Source: a bacterium
Lineage (GTDB): Bacteria; Cyanobacteriota; Vampirovibrionia; Gastranaerophilales; Gastranaerophilaceae
Direction of reading: 5' to 3'
Length of the DNA stretch: 64,000 nt
Assembly (NCBI GenBank): GCA_017652265.1
Contig: JAGCBH010000039.1
Coordinates: 1-64,000 of the forward strand
In this document: in pieces, positions 34,818-44,778 of the stretch
Numbering within the stretch: the first letter of the stretch is position 1
Layout of the letters: every line of letters begins with the position of its first letter
Made by a program: the position numbers and the translations under genes
Notes under the pieces: generated by a model
Database searches by the model: none
Seen by the model: the letters and a program-made list of their open reading frames with translations, nothing else
What the model was told of the DNA's origin: nothing

Positions 34818-36290
34818 ATGAGATTTAATTATTTACTTAGTGCAGTAGGACTTATATTAATTTTGATAGGATTTCTGATGGTTTTGCCTATCGGAGTAGC
34901 GCTTTTCTACGGAGAACTATCTCAAATACATGCATTTACAATTCCTGCGCTATCCGCAATGCTTTGTGGAATAATCTTTAGATTTATAGCTGACAAAATA
35001 GACAAAATAGAAAATTTTAACGACATTAAAAAATCGGAAGGTTTATTCATTGTTGTTTTAACATGGTGTATAATGGGTGCTATTTCATCAATACCATTTA
35101 TGCTTATGGGATTAAACCCTATTGATTCTATTTTTGAAGCTGCATCAGGTATAACAACAACCGGAGCAACAACTCTTACACAGTTTGACTATTCTCATGC
35201 CTTTTTCTTCTGGAGAGCATTTATTCAGTGGATAGGCGGTATGGGTATTATCGTCTTATTTATAGCAATACTTCCTCAGTTTGCTGTAGCAGGACGTCAA
35301 ATGTTCTTTGCGGAAACTCCGGGGCCAAGCGATGAGAAATTCACTCCAAGAATTCGAAACACAGCATCGGCGCTATGGAAAATATATTTAGCATTTACCA
35401 TGTTAGAAATGATTTTACTTATATTTGCAGGTATGCCTCCGTTTGATGCTGTTTGTAACTCTTTTTCAACTCTTGCGGCAGCAGGATTTTCTCCTAACCC
35501 TGAAAGTACAATGGGTTATAATTCAAATCTCATAACTGCAATAATGCTGGTTTTCATATTTATAGCAGGTGTAAGCTTCAACGCTCAATACCTTGCATTA
35601 TCCAAATTTAAACCTTGGAATATATTTAAAAGCGAAGAAGTCAGAGTTTATACCGGCTTATTCTTGGGTATAGGTACGGTTTTGGCAATTACACTTATCT
35701 ATAATGCCGATTACACAAACATCAAAGAAGCCTTTTTACACGGATATTATCAGACAATATCAATAATGACATCAACAGGCAGCACAAGTGCCAATTACAA
35801 CTCCTGGTCAATACCTGCTCAAATAGTTTTGAGTGTTGCAATGTTTACCGGCGGTTGCGCAAGTTCAGCAGGCGGCGGGTTAAAAATCGCAAGATGGTGC
35901 CTAGTTTATAAAGTTATGAAAACAGAATTAAAGAAAATTCTTCATCCTAACGCCGTTATGAATATAAAAATGGATGGCAATATTGTCCCGAAAGAAATTC
36001 TTACCCAAATTATCATATACGTACTGTTTTACTTTATGATAATAATCCTTTCAGGAATACTTGTTTCAGCATTAGAAGATAATTTGCTGGTAGGTTATGC
36101 ATCTTCCGTTGCTGCTGTCGGCAATATCGGACCGTCATTCCCGGCGGAAATCGGTGCTTTGGGAAGTTATGACACCCTGCATCCTGTATCCAAACTGATT
36201 TTAATCATTGATATGTATGTAGGCCGTCTTGAAATAATACCATTCCTGGTCATGTTGAACCCTGATTTCTGGATTTTCAAAAAATCATAA
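34818..36290 (+). CDS. trkH: Trk potassium uptake membrane subunit
   Basis: The 490-residue integral membrane protein shows about ten hydrophobic helices and four pore-loop repeats typical of TrkH/KtrB: SGITTTGATT, STLAAAGFS, MTSTGSTSANYN and AVGNIGPSF, plus the GGCASSAGGGLKIAR loop. Slightly relaxed Gly residues in later repeats are normal for this family. It imports K+ with TrkA, encoded 2 bp upstream. It is convergent with rlmH, with 1 bp between the stops. Confidence 0.94.
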   Translation: MRFNYLLSAVGLILILIGFLMVLPIGVALFYGELSQIHAFTIPALSAMLCGIIFRFIADKIDKIENFNDIKKSEGLFIVVLTWCIMGAISSIPFMLMGLNPIDSIFEAASGITTTGATTLTQFDYSHAFFFWRAFIQWIGGMGIIVLFIAILPQFAVAGRQMFFAETPGPSDEKFTPRIRNTASALWKIYLAFTMLEMILLIFAGMPPFDAVCNSFSTLAAAGFSPNPESTMGYNSNLITAIMLVFIFIAGVSFNAQYLALSKFKPWNIFKSEEVRVYTGLFLGIGTVLAITLIYNADYTNIKEAFLHGYYQTISIMTSTGSTSANYNSWSIPAQIVLSVAMFTGGCASSAGGGLKIARWCLVYKVMKTELKKILHPNAVMNIKMDGNIVPKEILTQIIIYVLFYFMIIILSGILVSALEDNLLVGYASSVAAVGNIGPSFPAEIGALGSYDTLHPVSKLILIIDMYVGRLEIIPFLVMLNPDFWIFKKS

Positions 36291-36291
36291 A

Positions 36292-36762
36292 TTACTTATG
36301 ATATTTTTCACCTTTCATAATTTTAAAAGCTCTGTATATCTGTTCAACCAGGATAAGTCTTGCAAATTGGTGCAGAAAAGTCATCTTTGACATACTCAAT
36401 TTAAAATCCGCTCTTTCACTGACTTTCCTACTCAAACCGCAGGATGAACCTATGACAAAAACAAGCTCCGAAACTCCCGAATTAATAATTTCGCTAATCT
36501 TATCGGAAAATTCTTCGGAGGATAATGTTTTTCCCATAATTTCAAGTGTAATAACATAAGAATCAGACTTTATTTTGGAAAGTATCATTTCAGCTTCCTG
36601 ATTTAGAACCTTTTCGGTTAAATTTTCATCAGTTATCTCAATGGGCGGCAATTCAACTATTTCAACAGGACAATAGAGTCTGAGACGTTTCAAAAATTCG
36701 TCAATACCGTCTTTTAAAAACTGTTCTTTAATTTTACCAAGCGCAATTATCTTAATATTCAC
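36292..36762 (-). CDS. rlmH: 23S rRNA (pseudouridine1915-N3)-methyltransferase
   Basis: The 156-residue SPOUT methyltransferase has the knot-region motif FVIGSSCGLS and the C-terminal hallmark MTFLHQFARLILVEQIYRA. It methylates pseudouridine 1915 in helix 69 on the assembled ribosome using SAM. It directly abuts the mscS-type gene upstream, so both are probably transcribed from the 37636-37664 promoter. Confidence 0.95.
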   Translation of the reverse strand: MNIKIIALGKIKEQFLKDGIDEFLKRLRLYCPVEIVELPPIEITDENLTEKVLNQEAEMILSKIKSDSYVITLEIMGKTLSSEEFSDKISEIINSGVSELVFVIGSSCGLSRKVSERADFKLSMSKMTFLHQFARLILVEQIYRAFKIMKGEKYHK

Positions 36763-37608
36763 TTATTTTTCCATATAAACAGACATAGAAGGGAATGCGA
36801 AATTGATTTTTGCAGCCCTGTATTGTTCAACAATTTTTAAAATCAAATCGCTCTTTATCTTGCGCATTGCGACAAGCTGGTTAGTTTTCAGGTACGCAAT
36901 AAATCTGACATCTATAGAACTGTCATTAAGCTTGTCAATAAACACTTGATAATTGGTCATAACGTGTTCGTCAGCTTCTGCAATATTTTTTATAATTTCA
37001 ATAGCTTCAGCCAATTTCTTATCGGATGTTCCGTATTCAACAGAAAACGTTTCATCAATCATTCTGTGTTTTATACGTGAATAATTTATTATAGAAACGG
37101 ATGCAACTTTTCTGTTTGGTATCGTAACTACAGTATCATCCAGCTTTCTCAGACGCGTTGAGCGGAAATTTATATCCTCAACAGTTCCTTCATCAGAACC
37201 GATACCTATATAATCACCCACCCTGAATACTTTATCAGTGATAACGGAAAATGAACCGAAAATATCCGATAAAGCTTCATTAGCCGCAAAACCAACAGCC
37301 AAACCGGTTATTCCAAAACCAGCTAAGAATGAATTAACAGAATAGCCCTGACTTTGCAGAAAGGCTGCAATGGCTAAGAATATAATTGTCAGCTTTGTCA
37401 GCTTTGCTATAAAAGGAAGCATTTTTGCAAATTGTACCCTGTCAGCTTTAAGTAGATTTTCTTTAAATTTTGAAGCAATTTTATCAATAATCTTACAAAT
37501 AATGACAAGTATGAATAAGTTAATAAAAATCTGAAAAATTAACTTCCATGGTAAAGACATAACTACCTTTATCACGTGGTCATGCTGTAATAATTCGGAT
37601 AAATCCAT
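36763..37608 (-). CDS. Small-conductance mechanosensitive channel (MscS family)
   Basis: The 281-residue protein has three membrane helices. The pore helix region is SFLAGFGITGLAVGFAANEALSDIFGS, followed by the beta-domain motif VGDYIGIGSDEGTVEDINFRSTRLR and TIPNRKV. MscS channels release solutes upon hypo-osmotic shock. AAAGGAGAG precedes the ATG. Immediately upstream of rlmH with no gap. Confidence 0.93.
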   Translation of the reverse strand: MDLSELLQHDHVIKVVMSLPWKLIFQIFINLFILVIICKIIDKIASKFKENLLKADRVQFAKMLPFIAKLTKLTIIFLAIAAFLQSQGYSVNSFLAGFGITGLAVGFAANEALSDIFGSFSVITDKVFRVGDYIGIGSDEGTVEDINFRSTRLRKLDDTVVTIPNRKVASVSIINYSRIKHRMIDETFSVEYGTSDKKLAEAIEIIKNIAEADEHVMTNYQVFIDKLNDSSIDVRFIAYLKTNQLVAMRKIKSDLILKIVEQYRAAKINFAFPSMSVYMEK

Positions 37609-37635
37609 AATCTCTCCTTTATTTTTACAGAAGAG

Positions 37636-37664
37636 ATTGTATCATAAATTTCACTTAATCGCAA
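37636..37664 (-). promoter_or_regulatory. Promoter of mscS-rlmH
   Basis: On the minus strand TTGCGA (37659-37664), 17-bp spacer and TACAAT (37636-37641), about 30 bp before the mscS-type ATG. Confidence 0.55.
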
Positions 37665-37684
37665 TTAGGCACAGTTATCCCTGA

Positions 37685-39517
37685 TTAATTCATAAATAGT
37701 TGTTTTCTTCTATTGTTATTTCCGAAAAGATTATTATCCATACCTACTTGGCTGCCAAAAGGATTTGACGCAAAGTCTGCACCTTGATTTTCAACAACTC
37801 CGTTTCCGCCATTTACACCGCCGGTTGCTCCGCCAAACGGATTGGATGCAAAATCTGCACCTTGATTTTCAACAACTCCGTTCCCGCCGTTTACCCCGCC
37901 GGTTGCTCCGCCAAACGGATTCGCTGCAAAGTCTGCACCTTTATTTTCAACTACTCCATTTCCGTCTTTTGCACCGCCGGCTCCGCCCGTAGCTGACATG
38001 GCAGGCGTGCCGCCTGCAGCACCTCCGCCGCCTGACATCTTAGATAATCCGCCGGCTCCGCCCATAGTAGCAACATCCATTGCTTGAGCATTAAATTGTG
38101 CGATTTTCTTTTTCATCTCGGCATTATCTTTTGTTGCCGCTTTAATATCATCTTGGGATTTCTTAACATCCTTATTAATACCCTTGCTTGTCGTTTGAGC
38201 TGAATCCGCTGTACTAGTAAAGGAATCTATTGATTTTCTGGAATCGGAAGCTACAGTATTAGTAACATATGCTGCCGCAGTACCCGCCATGCCTGCGTAT
38301 GTCGCGTATTGACCCACTGTATCCATAGTTTTTCCTACGACTTTAGTTGCATATCCTGCTGCGGTCAATGCACTGCCAAGTGCGGCTCCAAAAAGTGAGG
38401 ACAAAAGTGTCTGCCCTGTTACTTTTTCAGTAGTACCAACTACCTTAACAGCTTTACCAAACGCAGATAATTCTTTTCCTACGGTTGTTACTGTCTCTGA
38501 AACAGTACTTACTGTATCGGCAACACTTTGAACTGTATCATTTGTACCTTGATAATCCTTACCTACGGCTTTTAAACTTCCAAAGGCTTTATCCGCTTTT
38601 TTGGATGTATCCATCATCTTTTTACGATCTGTTGTCTGCGTTTTTATTGATTTATCAATGACAGATGTTTTCGCTTTAGTATCGGCCGCAATACCTGCCA
38701 TATCTTGGGATATTGATGCCAATTCTTCTTTAACATCTTCTCCTCCGTTTTCATCATTAGCCTGATCTTGCAGACCTTCTGCTTTGGTATGGAGTTCTTC
38801 AATTCTGCTTTCGTCTTCTTCAACTTTTTTCTGCTGGGTTTCAATATTTTTCTGAAGAGTGTCAAGTTTTTTATCATACTTTTTCTCTTCTTTTTGCAGT
38901 TTCTGTAAATCTTTTTTAGCTTGTTTTTCTCTTGCTATAGAATCTTTTTTATGAGAAGAAGAAGTTGATGCATCTTCTTTTGTACCAGATGTTTGAGATT
39001 TAACATCCGAAGTTTGAGACTTGGTGCCACCAATACCTGACGCCCCCTCCTCTTTCATGGCATTACCTTCATTTAACAGATTTTCTCCGTCTTCTAATTG
39101 CTGTTCTTCAGAAGATTTTGAATCTGTTGAGGATGTCCCTTTAGATTTATTAGTCTCTTTTGGTTTATTTTCCGTCTGAGTAGATTCTGTACGCGGTGTG
39201 TAATCATATTCACCGTTAACCATCATCTCGCCATTCTCACCTGTTACCGCACCTTCTTCAGGTGGAACACCATCAGGCGGCATTTGATCAGGTGGAATAT
39301 CACCGGGGTTCATACCATACTGCTGATTATAAAGAGCATTAGGATCATTATTCCATATAGGATTTGTACCGTTAGCATTTCTGCCCTGATTTATATTATT
39401 AAACAGAGACTGGCCAAGCCCGCCCTGCCCGAACAATTTTGGTTTCTTATTTGACGGGGACGTGGCATTTAACCTGTTTATTTGAAGTTGTTGGTTAAGT
39501 TGAATACCGCTTAACAT
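37685..39517 (-). CDS. Large unknown protein with coiled coil, Gly/Ala helices and C-terminal repeats
   Basis: The 610-residue protein is modular. Residues 1-130 are Pro/Gly/Asn-rich with KLFGQGG near residue 28, somewhat like the shared tag. Residues 130-250 are Ser/Lys/Glu-rich and coiled-coil-like (KQAKKDLQKLQKEEKKYDKK). Residues 330-430 are Ala/Gly/Val-rich helices (LLSSLFGAALGSALTAAGYA) that could insert in membranes. The end has three 26-residue repeats of the type NGVVENQGADFASNPFGGAT. There is no signal peptide. The layout recalls secretion translocon or surface proteins. Function unknown. Confidence 0.6.
   Translation of the reverse strand: MLSGIQLNQQLQINRLNATSPSNKKPKLFGQGGLGQSLFNNINQGRNANGTNPIWNNDPNALYNQQYGMNPGDIPPDQMPPDGVPPEEGAVTGENGEMMVNGEYDYTPRTESTQTENKPKETNKSKGTSSTDSKSSEEQQLEDGENLLNEGNAMKEEGASGIGGTKSQTSDVKSQTSGTKEDASTSSSHKKDSIAREKQAKKDLQKLQKEEKKYDKKLDTLQKNIETQQKKVEEDESRIEELHTKAEGLQDQANDENGGEDVKEELASISQDMAGIAADTKAKTSVIDKSIKTQTTDRKKMMDTSKKADKAFGSLKAVGKDYQGTNDTVQSVADTVSTVSETVTTVGKELSAFGKAVKVVGTTEKVTGQTLLSSLFGAALGSALTAAGYATKVVGKTMDTVGQYATYAGMAGTAAAYVTNTVASDSRKSIDSFTSTADSAQTTSKGINKDVKKSQDDIKAATKDNAEMKKKIAQFNAQAMDVATMGGAGGLSKMSGGGGAAGGTPAMSATGGAGGAKDGNGVVENKGADFAANPFGGATGGVNGGNGVVENQGADFASNPFGGATGGVNGGNGVVENQGADFASNPFGSQVGMDNNLFGNNNRRKQLFMN
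37755..37988. repeat. Three 78-bp tandem repeats inside the 610-aa gene
   Basis: Units begin at 37755, 37833 and 37911, each starting CCAAA(A/C)GGATT on the plus strand and encoding 26 residues (NPFG-x-Gly-rich, NGVVEN-x-GADFA). The unit nearest the gene's 3' end is truncated in its Gly part (NPFGSQVG). Divergence is low, suggesting recent duplication and possible length variation between strains. Confidence 0.85.
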
Positions 39518-39632
39518 GTCTCTCTCTCTATTTTTACTCTCTAAAAATATAAAGTATTTTTTTAGGGCCGAATTTCACCAAAAGGATAAATTGTTACAAT
39601 ACTTAACATGTCTAAAAGACTTATGAACACTG

Positions 39633-39665
39633 AAAGAGCACCCGTTAAGTTAACGAATGCTCTTT
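39633..39665 (-). terminator. Terminator after the 1149-aa gene
   Basis: AAAGAGCA pairs with TGCTCTTT around an inner perfect CGTTAA-C-TTAACG stem (given on the minus strand), 26 bp past the stop of the 39691-43140 gene. T-runs flank both sides, so it may also act on the other strand. Confidence 0.75.
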
Positions 39666-39690
39666 TTATATTACAGAAATTTATAACCTA

Positions 39691-42600
39691 TTATTGAGGG
39701 AATATATTAGGAGACGGAGAAGGTAAATCCGGCACTTCAGCGTCTATACGGTTCTTAGCCGTAGGAGCCGGAGCATCCTGCTGGCCGTTACCGCCACCGC
39801 CGCCGCCATCACCGCTGCCTGTGCCGCCGCTCGCTGATGCAACTCTTGCACCGCCGTTGTATATTGAATTTGTGTTGTTTTCAGGGTCAACATCAATGTT
39901 GTTGATTCTGCTGATAGGAGCAAGAATTATCCATGATGCCGCTTTTTCCATATCTTTAACCTGTATTGTCAAATTATTTTCATCACCAGGAACAAAACTT
40001 CTGGCTGTGATATTATCTGCAAGTATAACCTGATTATCTTCGGTAACTCCGACAACATTGAAACTATATTCTCCTTCTTCAATGTTTTGCGTCCCTACGG
40101 AGTGTTGCACAACATTCATATTTACAATAATGGCATCGGACATTTCATTATTCATTATCCTTGCTATAAGTTCGTCATAGTCAAGAATTTCACCTGTTGA
40201 AGTTACATATTTTCCGGGAACTCTTGTAACTCTGCCCGGACCGCTCACAGGGGTTCTGGCTGCAGTTCTGACAAGTCTGTTATTGTTATTAGCATTATTA
40301 TTTGCAAGCATTACAGACTGTTGAGTAATATCAGAAGTTTTTTCTTCAGGATTCATTTCTCCGACAAGTCTTACATGACCATTTTCAATAAGTACTCTCT
40401 GCGTATTTCTTCCACCGGAAATCATGTACCTTTTAGAAGGTGTCCCCATCATAGCAAAAGAAATATCAACAGCGCTTTGGATTCCGGCCTCTGCCACACT
40501 TTGGGCTGTAGGTAAATCAATTCCTGCAATCGATTCAGATGATTCCGGAACTCCCGTAAGCATTCTGATTTCACCTATATAGTCTTCATATGCTTTTTCT
40601 ATCAGTACTATGTCAATAGAGCCGACAGTACAATCAATACCTGCTTTTTGCATAATTTGTATCAACTCATCCTGAGTTATATCATACCTTGTCAACACCT
40701 GTCTGATGTCCTGAGTAATATATCTGATATTATCAACACCAAATATGTCTCTAAAGGTTACTTCAGCTTCACCTTCCGCAACCATATTACCGGCGAAATT
40801 AACCATTCCGTTATTTTGCACCACTGAAGTTTCTGCGTTTCCCGCAACGCCAACTACTTCAGAATTATTCGCAGAGGTTTGACCATCCACTAATTCCGGA
40901 TTAGCTACAGATTCCGGATTATCGGTGGCATCAGAGGCTCCGCTATTTTGCATAACGTACGAAACCATATGGGAATCACCTGTCATTTCAGGATTTTGAG
41001 TAATCTGTAATCCCATATTTTGCGCTACAAAAGAATCTTCAGGGGTATCTGCCATACTAATCATCCCGTCACTTTGTAATAACTGCATTCCGGCATTTTC
41101 TCCGGTAGCCACGGATTCGGGATCTGATGTCATTTGTAATTCCATAGTAACAGTAGGAACTACTGTTCCAGGTGGAATATCTCCTGCCATAGCGGCACTA
41201 ACAATTCCAGCCTGCGCCAAAATTTCAGGTTTTAAATTTGTCGGAACTGTCACATTAACGGAACTTACTGACGAAAGATCGCCCGCATTATATTCCCGTA
41301 AAATATTTTCAAGTCCATATTGACGTATCGCATTTTGTATTACGGTTGCAGTCAGTAATTTGTCAATTACCCCGACTATTTCAGGATGATCCGCACCAAA
41401 TTCATTAATTATTTTCTGTTTAATAGCTTCTAAAAGCGTCTGTGCACCCGGAATATCTACAGAATACACTATTTGTCCGGCTTCGTTTACGGATTCATGC
41501 ACAAGACTTCTTACATATTCTTCTCCGCCTTCAACGCCTTTAATTGCATTTATAAACGTTACGACTTGCGAATTTCCCTTCGGACTTACGATAACAAGGC
41601 CTTCGCCGCTGCGTGTTAAATCATAGTACGCGACAGCTTCACCTTTATCATCTTTTACATCTATTCGGACTAATATTCCGTCAGAATTAAATCTATTTTC
41701 TACTCTGTACTGAAGCTGACCATCTTCATATATTTCTGTAGTATCAGGTAAAGAACCTCTTACCCTGCTAAGAACATTATCACCTTCATAATTTTCAACA
41801 ACAGCACCATCATCATAGCTTATTCTTGCACTGACTACGGTTCTGCCTTCGCTGCTGAATGTAAGAGTTTGATCTATCTGGCGACCGGACATATCAGTAC
41901 CTGATGTCACCTGACTTTCAAGCGTACCGTCATCACGATAGTTATATGCTATTGTCGCACTGCTTTCTATATTTCTTGTTTGCCCGTTTTCTTCTACGGG
42001 AACTCTAACCGTAATCGTCTGGCTTTTAAGTTTTTGGTCTGCTTCCCTGTATTGAGAAACTACCTGTCTTTCTTGGTAAAGATTTCCTTCTTCATTGTAG
42101 TTCTTTACTTCCTGAGTAGTGCTAACAATATTACCTGAGGTATTGTTATACTCTGTCGTAGTAGTTTTTTCCTGGAGTCTGCGATTCATCGCATCAAAAA
42201 CTTCTGCTTCACGTTTAACAAATAGTTTTTCACCTTCAATTGCCCTTGTTTCGGAGCTTTTGCGTGTAGCAAAAAGCTCAAATTTTACATCATTTCCTGC
42301 GTTGTTAAATAAATCAAGCCCCTCTATAGAAGCTCCTGCAAAACCGGCCATACGTGAAATAATAGACTTTCCGCTTACGGAATTATCTTCTTCAGGTACA
42401 TCAGTATCCGTAGCCTTTGTGTAAACTTCCGTTACACACCCTATCTGTTCGCCGTCCGCATTATAAAGGTATCCATCCAAAGAGCAATAATTGCCTTCCT
42501 GCGTATATCTTTGTTGTAACTGGCCTAAATCATTATAAACATTTGCAAAATTTCTGTGTTGACCGTCACCGCTTATATAATGCGAATAATCAAAGACAAT

Positions 42601-43140
42601 TTTATCGTCTTGGTTTTTAACAAGCAAGCAGGTAAATTGATCACCCTTATAATCCCTGCCTTCGACTTGTGTTTGCGTATTACCATTATCTAATAGTTTG
42701 GTTCGACAATTTCTTATAACGCCGATAGCACTGGCACCAATATTTGAATTTGCACCGTTATTAAGTCTTGCAAGGTGCATAAGATTTTCCGCGTCCTGAA
42801 CAGTTTCTTTGACTTTGTCATCAAGTTTGTCAACAACTTGTGCTTCAAGACTGTCGTCATATTCAGACCACCCGAAGAGAGCTTTAGTTTCACCTTTAAC
42901 GGATTCTTCCGTAACATTAGACGCAGATAACCCGGCATTTTGTAATGTCTTTTTCCCGGCAAGAGAGCCGGAAATAGTTTTTGCTAATATGTCAGCGCTA
43001 AATGACTTGCTGACCTTGCCATCCCCTTTTCCGCCTGTCGGATTATCAACTTCAGGATCTTCTTCCGCTTCCGGCGGTATTTGCGCACCTTCTGATCCGC
43101 CAAACAGCGTAAGAAATTTGCTATAGTCAAAATCAAACAT
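39691..43140 (-). CDS. Large RHS-like unknown protein (1149 aa)
   Basis: Not recognised as a known family. The middle third (about residues 165-520) contains irregular YD/RHS-type beta repeats, such as YNDLGQLQQRY, GYLYNADGEQIG, YNYRDDGTLESQV, IYEDGQLQYRVENRFNSDGI. Residues 640-790 are Asn/Ser/Met-rich low-complexity sequence with recurring 'NPES' and 'QNxGM' units. The end is Gly-rich (SGGTGSGDGGGGGGNG) followed by a Pro-rich tail. There is no signal peptide, and the N-terminus (DFDYSKFLTLFGGSEG) has an FGG. It may be a secreted or surface structural protein. AGGAG is near the start. Confidence 0.65.
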   Translation of the reverse strand: MFDFDYSKFLTLFGGSEGAQIPPEAEEDPEVDNPTGGKGDGKVSKSFSADILAKTISGSLAGKKTLQNAGLSASNVTEESVKGETKALFGWSEYDDSLEAQVVDKLDDKVKETVQDAENLMHLARLNNGANSNIGASAIGVIRNCRTKLLDNGNTQTQVEGRDYKGDQFTCLLVKNQDDKIVFDYSHYISGDGQHRNFANVYNDLGQLQQRYTQEGNYCSLDGYLYNADGEQIGCVTEVYTKATDTDVPEEDNSVSGKSIISRMAGFAGASIEGLDLFNNAGNDVKFELFATRKSSETRAIEGEKLFVKREAEVFDAMNRRLQEKTTTTEYNNTSGNIVSTTQEVKNYNEEGNLYQERQVVSQYREADQKLKSQTITVRVPVEENGQTRNIESSATIAYNYRDDGTLESQVTSGTDMSGRQIDQTLTFSSEGRTVVSARISYDDGAVVENYEGDNVLSRVRGSLPDTTEIYEDGQLQYRVENRFNSDGILVRIDVKDDKGEAVAYYDLTRSGEGLVIVSPKGNSQVVTFINAIKGVEGGEEYVRSLVHESVNEAGQIVYSVDIPGAQTLLEAIKQKIINEFGADHPEIVGVIDKLLTATVIQNAIRQYGLENILREYNAGDLSSVSSVNVTVPTNLKPEILAQAGIVSAAMAGDIPPGTVVPTVTMELQMTSDPESVATGENAGMQLLQSDGMISMADTPEDSFVAQNMGLQITQNPEMTGDSHMVSYVMQNSGASDATDNPESVANPELVDGQTSANNSEVVGVAGNAETSVVQNNGMVNFAGNMVAEGEAEVTFRDIFGVDNIRYITQDIRQVLTRYDITQDELIQIMQKAGIDCTVGSIDIVLIEKAYEDYIGEIRMLTGVPESSESIAGIDLPTAQSVAEAGIQSAVDISFAMMGTPSKRYMISGGRNTQRVLIENGHVRLVGEMNPEEKTSDITQQSVMLANNNANNNNRLVRTAARTPVSGPGRVTRVPGKYVTSTGEILDYDELIARIMNNEMSDAIIVNMNVVQHSVGTQNIEEGEYSFNVVGVTEDNQVILADNITARSFVPGDENNLTIQVKDMEKAASWIILAPISRINNIDVDPENNTNSIYNGGARVASASGGTGSGDGGGGGGNGQQDAPAPTAKNRIDAEVPDLPSPSPNIFPQ

Positions 43141-43219
43141 AACTACAATTTTCTCCTATAATTTGTTTTTTATTACATAATCGCCATGTCGGCTGAAAAC
43201 GGGGAAAACTTTAATAATT

Positions 43220-43870
43220 TTAACAAAACGTTACATTTTTAATTTTGAAAATGGTTTTACAATTATTCGAAGATAAAAGTTCAATATCAAAATGCTGCGA
43301 GTTTAAAAGTTTCTTAACCAGCATAAGTCCAAGTCCTGATCCGCTTTCCTTAGTTGTAAAGCCATCCTCAAATATTAAATTCCTGACATTTTCCGGTATA
43401 GGTCTGCCATTGTTTTCTATATAGAGAGAATCCGAATCGGTATAAATCTTCACCTCTCCGTTTTGTTCAATTGCCTCAACAGCATTTTTACATAAATTTA
43501 TCAAAACGGAATACAATTTATCTCTGTCAGCAACTATATTTATATTTTCAGATACATCATTTAAAAACGTAATTTCTTTACCATCCGCATAACTCACACA
43601 GGAAAGAAAGACATCATTAATTAGCGGCGAAAGATAAATCGTTTTCATATTAACAGGCACAAATTGCGCTTTTAATTCCTGCATAGAACTTTCTATTGCT
43701 TTTACGGAATTTGAAATCGTATCCAAAGCTCTGTTAACAGTATCATTTTCAATATTTTCTTTGGCAAGCGTCTTTTTTATAATCTCAATATAGAGATTAC
43801 ACACGGAAACTTGATTTTTAATTTCGTGAAATGTGCTCTTTTTTTGCAAATCCGATGGAAGTTTACTCAT
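43220..43870 (-). CDS. Soluble sensor histidine kinase
   Basis: The protein of 216 residues starts at an ATG whose TATAAT (43877-43882) is exactly 6 nt upstream with no Shine-Dalgarno sequence, suggesting a leaderless mRNA. It has an H-box FHEIKNQVSV (phospho-His), N-box INLCKNAVEAI, G1/F box and G2 GSGLGLMLVKKLL. There is no membrane or recognised sensory domain, so it probably senses a cytoplasmic partner. It lies directly after the response regulator gene 43937-44635 on the same strand and is the likely cognate kinase, though a terminator separates them. Confidence 0.85.
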   Translation of the reverse strand: MSKLPSDLQKKSTFHEIKNQVSVCNLYIEIIKKTLAKENIENDTVNRALDTISNSVKAIESSMQELKAQFVPVNMKTIYLSPLINDVFLSCVSYADGKEITFLNDVSENINIVADRDKLYSVLINLCKNAVEAIEQNGEVKIYTDSDSLYIENNGRPIPENVRNLIFEDGFTTKESGSGLGLMLVKKLLNSQHFDIELLSSNNCKTIFKIKNVTFC

Positions 43871-43884
43871 AATGAAATTATACA

Positions 43885-43908
43885 AAAAGGGCGAAATTTC
43901 GCCCTTTT
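43885..43908 (-). terminator. Palindromic terminator between regulator and kinase genes
   Basis: AAAAGGGCGAAATTTCGCCCTTTT is a perfect 24-bp palindrome, 28 bp past the regulator stop, followed on the minus strand by TT and then the kinase -10 box. It would end or attenuate regulator transcripts before the kinase gene. Confidence 0.75.
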
Positions 43909-43936
43909 GTAAAAAATATTTAACATTTTATTTAAT

Positions 43937-44635
43937 CTACGCAGACATTTTTACTCTTGCTCTGTTGCTGAAACCATTTTTAAGAGCATATAAAACAGCT
44001 TGAGTTCTGTCATTAACCTGCAATTTCTGGAATATGCTGTTTACGTGAGTTTTAACAGTTGTTTCAGATATAAACAACTTAGCCGCAACAGATTTGTAAT
44101 TTTCACCTTCCGTTAAAAGTTCAAGAACTTCTTCTTCTCTGTTTGTAAGATTTGAAAGCAGATTTTCTTCGCCGGAAACAGAAGTTTCATTTTTATAAGA
44201 TTTCTGGAAGTATTCAAAGAATCTTGCTGACAAAGTCGGCGGGAGGAAAATTTTGCCCGATAAAACTTCTTCAATTGCTCTGATGAGCTGAGTTGATGCC
44301 ATAGTTTTTAAGATATATCCTTTAGCACCCAGTTTCATGGCTCTGAATATCAAATCGGAATCATCATAACCGCTAAGTGCAATAATTTTTATACCCAAGC
44401 CCAGTTTATCAATTTCCTGAATAGCTTGTAATCCGTCTTTTTCCGGCATATTTATATCCATCATAACAACATCCGGTCTGTATTTTTTTACCATAGAAAT
44501 ACCAACATTAGCACTTGAAGAAGCTGAAACAACATCAAAACCGCCTTCAATTTCAATAAGTTCTTTAACTCCTCTCAAATGATTAACATTGTCATCGATT
44601 AATACGATTCTTGCATTTCTTTTAAACTCTCTCAT
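43937..44635 (-). CDS. NarL/FixJ-type response regulator, probable partner of the adjacent kinase
   Basis: The 232-residue protein has a receiver (DDN near the start, Asp acceptor in VVMMDINMP, ALSGYDDS, Lys in ILKTMA) and a LuxR helix-turn-helix (LTNREEEVLELLTEGENYKSVAAKLFISETTVKTHV). AGGGGAGAG precedes the ATG. Its upstream region has a 7-bp dyad (44659-44693) and four 12-bp direct repeats (44779-44826). The adjacent large surface-like genes are candidate targets, by position only. Confidence 0.93.
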   Translation of the reverse strand: MREFKRNARIVLIDDNVNHLRGVKELIEIEGGFDVVSASSSANVGISMVKKYRPDVVMMDINMPEKDGLQAIQEIDKLGLGIKIIALSGYDDSDLIFRAMKLGAKGYILKTMASTQLIRAIEEVLSGKIFLPPTLSARFFEYFQKSYKNETSVSGEENLLSNLTNREEEVLELLTEGENYKSVAAKLFISETTVKTHVNSIFQKLQVNDRTQAVLYALKNGFSNRARVKMSA

Positions 44636-44658
44636 TTTCTCTCCCCTTATTTGAAGTA

Positions 44659-44693
44659 CCCTCTACATTTTTGATACTACATTTTTTAGAGGG
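44659..44693. promoter_or_regulatory. Dyad upstream of the response regulator gene
   Basis: CCCTCTA-N21-TAGAGGG forms a perfect 7-bp inverted repeat 24-58 bp before the regulator ATG. Within it CTACATTTTT occurs twice as a direct repeat. It could be an operator or a 5'-leader hairpin. Confidence 0.4.
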
Positions 44694-44778
44694 CACTTAC
44701 ATCCATGGAACGGATGATATAGGGCATGTCGCAGTAGGATATTAAAATCTAAATCTAAAGATTGATAAAAACCCTCAA

